DNA of 64,000 nucleotides from Pseudomonadota bacterium (lineage in GTDB: Bacteria > Pseudomonadota > Gammaproteobacteria > Pseudomonadales > Oceanobacteraceae). The notes beneath the pieces are model-generated. The model did not search any database and was not told where the DNA came from. It worked only from the letters and a program-made list of their open reading frames with translations. Both the position numbers and the translations under genes were made by a program. Positions 61,387 to 64,000 of the stretch are shown in pieces (within the stretch, counting starts at the first letter, position 1; each line of letters begins with the position of its first letter). The stretch lies in contig JAIXHJ010000001.1 in the NCBI GenBank assembly GCA_030145845.1, positions 1 to 64,000 of the forward strand. Reading direction: 5' to 3'.

Positions 61387-63813
61387 TCAGCGGTTTTCCA
61401 GCCGGTTATAATCCAGCAGACCATAATTCAGCGGATCATGCCGGCGGTACCATTCATGAATGTCGTCGCTGTTGCGCCAGAACATGGCGTTGGTGCGGCG
61501 CACACCGAAACGGTCCATCAGCTTTTCATAATCGTCGTCGTCTTCCAGCTTTTTTACGCTGCTGACAAAGTCGTCCAGACGGAAGCCGGAGAGGCGGAAA
61601 AACGCTGATGGATAAGCGCCGAGCACGCCGGGCACCAGGGTCAGATAATCTTCATCCGCCAGACGGTTGTCTTCTTCGTACAGCAGGCTGGTGAGGTTAC
61701 TGTGACCACTGTTGCGGATCAGGGTAAACACTTCCGAACCACCGTGCATATTGTCGACCATCAGCAGCGAAAGCTCAGGCATCAGCGTCGCCGGGCGGCC
61801 ACGGATGGTCTGCAGTGGCAGCAGCGACTGCAGTTGGCCCGGCAGGGTGTGACGGGGGAGACTGTATTTGTCTGCCAGTGACGGACTCAGCCGCTGGCGC
61901 AGTTTTTCATACAGCTCCTGCTGTGGCTGCTCTGAGGTATAGTCAATATCCGGATCGGCCAGGACGTGTTCCTCGTAATTAACCAGATGTTTTTTCACCC
62001 GCTCACTGGTGTCGCGGTACCAGTAATCCGCGAGGCGGATACGTTCCTGCTGGGGCAGCAGCGTGAGAAAGTTGTATTCACCCTCCATGCGCAGAAAATC
62101 CATATACAGCCGCGTCAGCAACTGATGACCGATATTGCCGTAGACATCAAACTCGGCAACCAGCAGATAATGAATACGCTCCAGCAGTGAATAATCAATC
62201 AGCCAGGCGGTTTTGGGTGGCTGACCGACCATGCCCTGCACGACGCTGGAGCTGTCAAAATGGCGCAGGATGGTCAGTGCCGCATTGGGATTATGGCCAT
62301 CGCCATCCCACACCAGATCCAGGTGTGGCGGGCGGCCCTGCGGAAAACTGCTGGCCAGGGCTTTGTTTTTCGCATCCAGATAATCATCGTGCAACCAGGA
62401 ATATTCGACCCAGTCGGTGACGAAGGTGGCGTTGCTTTCGGCTTCCCCGGGCAGGCGCAGATTTTTACTCTGGCTGCGCAGGAAATGGGCGTACTGGCTG
62501 CCGTCCTGCTGTTCCGGCGAGACAAAAAATACCCAGAAATGATCGTCGATCACATTCAGCGCCACCTGACCGCGGCATACCGGCCCTTTGATAAAACCGG
62601 TAATGGTGTAGCGGGCTTCCTGCAGCATAAAACGGTAACGGGCATCGACCGGCAGCTGCTCAAAGGCAATAAAGGGGTTGGCGGCGGTGGCGGTGTCGTA
62701 ACCGGGCAGACGGCTTACCTCATATTCCGGTTCAATAAACAGGGATTTAAGCCATTGCAGGCGTTCATCACTGAGCTCATACGGCATATGGGTTTTGGCC
62801 ACCACCGAACTGTGGTCGGCAACCAGACGGTAATACACCCGGGCGACGCCGGGGTCATCGTAGGGACGGCGGCTGGCGACCGGCACCACGGCTTTACCGG
62901 GGGGCGTTGCTGAGCGGATCAGCTTAAACCAGAACGCCGGCCGCGGACTGTCCGGGGTGCCATAACTGGCGTTGCTGAACAGGGGCGTGTCAGAAAAATA
63001 CAGGCTGGCCAGAAACAGATGTTCGTAGAGGTAGCGGCTGGTCAGCTGCTGCTTGTTGCCTCTGCCATTGAGAAAACGCTCCCAGACGGTGACCTGTTCC
63101 TGCACCGCTGGCGGTAAGTCCGGCGGTGAAGCCATTGGCGCGCCGTCACGCAGCCATGCTGTCAGCAGGCTGAACTCGCTTTCTTTCAGCCCGGGCAGGG
63201 CGTAAGGCATTCCCCACAACGGATGATCATCGGCAAAAGCGGCAAATTCTGCCGACGTCGGGCATTGCTGTGTGCGGTTCAGGTCGAGGGTGAAATCATC
63301 GTCGTCGAGCAGTGTGGTGGCCGGTAACGGGTTGCGCGCTTTCAGCGCCAGCATGCGGTAGAGCACGCTGTTTTCCAGATTGATGGCGGCATCGTTACGG
63401 CGTTCGTTCAGCACCGGGTGAAAATCCAGTTCACGCCAGCCGGCGGTAGTCTGTGCATCAATGCCCAGCCGGGTGGGCTGGCTGGCAAGAATGCGGGTGC
63501 CGTCGTAGACCTTTTCTTTATTGGCGCCGCGCATGATGCCGTCAGCGGATGACAGTTTCAGCTGACAGGGAGCGTCGTAACAGCCGTGGCAGACGACACA
63601 GCGCTGTTCCAGTAACGGCTGAATCTGCTGCCGATAATGAGTGGCGGCGGAACCGGCGGTTACCCTGTGGTCACGGATGTCGGTTTTCCCGTAGCGGCTG
63701 TCGTCGTCCAGGGTCAGGCCGGCCGCGGCGCACCCGGCGAGAATGACGATCAGCAGGGGAAAGAGTTTCAACATGCGTTGCCCGCGACCGCCGGGCGTAA
63801 AAAAGCCGGTCAT
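61387..63813 (-). CDS. cti: periplasmic fatty-acid cis-trans isomerase
   Basis: Cti (808 aa) converts cis-unsaturated acyl chains of membrane lipids to trans and so stiffens the membrane under solvent, heat or salt stress. It has a lipoprotein-like signal with LAGC (Cys about 28), and a c-type haem motif CVVCHGC shortly after it. The long family body includes YGTPDSPRPAFWFKL, FIKGPVCRGQVALNVIDDHFWVFFVSP and LDLVWDGDGHNPNAALTI. AGGAG lies 6 nt before ATG 63813. An alternative start at 63774 (MLKLFPLL) would shorten the signal. It stands alone. Confidence 0.93.
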   Translation of the reverse strand: MTGFFTPGGRGQRMLKLFPLLIVILAGCAAAGLTLDDDSRYGKTDIRDHRVTAGSAATHYRQQIQPLLEQRCVVCHGCYDAPCQLKLSSADGIMRGANKEKVYDGTRILASQPTRLGIDAQTTAGWRELDFHPVLNERRNDAAINLENSVLYRMLALKARNPLPATTLLDDDDFTLDLNRTQQCPTSAEFAAFADDHPLWGMPYALPGLKESEFSLLTAWLRDGAPMASPPDLPPAVQEQVTVWERFLNGRGNKQQLTSRYLYEHLFLASLYFSDTPLFSNASYGTPDSPRPAFWFKLIRSATPPGKAVVPVASRRPYDDPGVARVYYRLVADHSSVVAKTHMPYELSDERLQWLKSLFIEPEYEVSRLPGYDTATAANPFIAFEQLPVDARYRFMLQEARYTITGFIKGPVCRGQVALNVIDDHFWVFFVSPEQQDGSQYAHFLRSQSKNLRLPGEAESNATFVTDWVEYSWLHDDYLDAKNKALASSFPQGRPPHLDLVWDGDGHNPNAALTILRHFDSSSVVQGMVGQPPKTAWLIDYSLLERIHYLLVAEFDVYGNIGHQLLTRLYMDFLRMEGEYNFLTLLPQQERIRLADYWYRDTSERVKKHLVNYEEHVLADPDIDYTSEQPQQELYEKLRQRLSPSLADKYSLPRHTLPGQLQSLLPLQTIRGRPATLMPELSLLMVDNMHGGSEVFTLIRNSGHSNLTSLLYEEDNRLADEDYLTLVPGVLGAYPSAFFRLSGFRLDDFVSSVKKLEDDDDYEKLMDRFGVRRTNAMFWRNSDDIHEWYRRHDPLNYGLLDYNRLENR

Positions 63814-63909
63814 AGAATGCTCCTGAACAGGGTCTGACCGGCTGAGTATATCGCAGCGGGGGCGTGAATTACCCGCGCGGCTGGCTGTGCAGGCGTGACT
63901 CGCAGGGAA

Positions 63910-64000
63910 TCAGAAATTGAACTCCTGAATCTGACGGCTCATATCCGCGGCCATGGTTTCCAGCTCTTCACTGGAACGCTGGATATTCTGGCTGGCGCCC
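63910..64000 (-). CDS. C-terminal end of a probable methyl-accepting chemotaxis protein
   Basis: The last 30 codons of a minus-strand gene are present; the rest lies beyond the window. They read GASQNIQRSSEELETMAADM and end IQEFNF before TGA. Such Ser/Glu/Leu/Met heptads followed by SRQIQEF-type ends are typical of chemoreceptor signalling-domain termini. Assignment rests on this short stretch only. Confidence 0.55.
   Translation of the reverse strand, partial: GASQNIQRSSEELETMAADMSRQIQEFNF

Overview
The window looks like a chromosome segment of a marine or halotolerant gammaproteobacterium, probably Oceanospirillales-like. The evidence is the gene repertoire: a complete SUF operon with its own Rrf2 regulator, FolM/FolK, a periplasmic ATP-dependent DNA ligase, RecJ, a Cti fatty-acid isomerase, a glucosylglycerol-phosphatase-like protein, and a beta-propeller phytase with a TonB receptor. 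No rRNA, intact tRNA or CRISPR array was seen.

Bases 1 to about 18,320 are an accessory island. The first 9 kb is a copper/silver module: the end of a CusS-type kinase, a C-terminally damaged CusR-type regulator, a Met/His-rich periplasmic protein, a c-type cytochrome, a DUF411 lipoprotein and a CusCBA efflux pump. CusB carries a fused CusF domain, and CusA keeps the three metal-relay methionines. An IS256-family element (8996-10322) with matching 32-bp ends but a broken transposase abuts the cusA stop codon. Small exported proteins follow on the minus strand, one with a stop codon between its signal peptide and mature part, plus a second DUF411 lipoprotein. Next comes a very large protein (1804 aa) with an apparently complete tyrosine-recombinase site near its C-terminus and a second, degenerate recombinase-like module in its middle. 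Its 5' end faces four tandem 119-bp units (18323-18793), each ending in a 3'-end mimic of tRNA-fMet followed by a terminator. This looks like the island's attachment region.

From about 18.8 kb the content is core-like. It includes pterin/folate genes (SDR, folM, folK), periplasmic DNA ligase plus recJ, an AcrAB/MexAB-type RND pump (24.9-29.2 kb), the TIGR03546/TIGR03545 pair, a sufBCDSA-sufT operon divergent from sufR (33.9-40.5 kb), tcdA, a DmeF-type cation exporter, apt-yejK, a periplasmic glutathione peroxidase, an MgtC-like protein, YegD, a glucosylglycerol-phosphatase homologue, a GH19 endolysin-like enzyme and a DUF3360 permease.

The most coherent regulatory unit is at 53.8-60.8 kb. 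A TonB-dependent receptor and a two-domain beta-propeller phytase (minus strand) diverge from a degenerate GGDEF protein and an AraC-type regulator (plus strand). Both promoters carry a 7-4-7 PhoB box placed exactly 10 nt before a possible -10 element. This suggests a phosphate-starvation module that links phytate scavenging to a nucleotide-signalling protein. The window closes with DUF1543, cti and the last 30 codons of a probable chemotaxis receptor.
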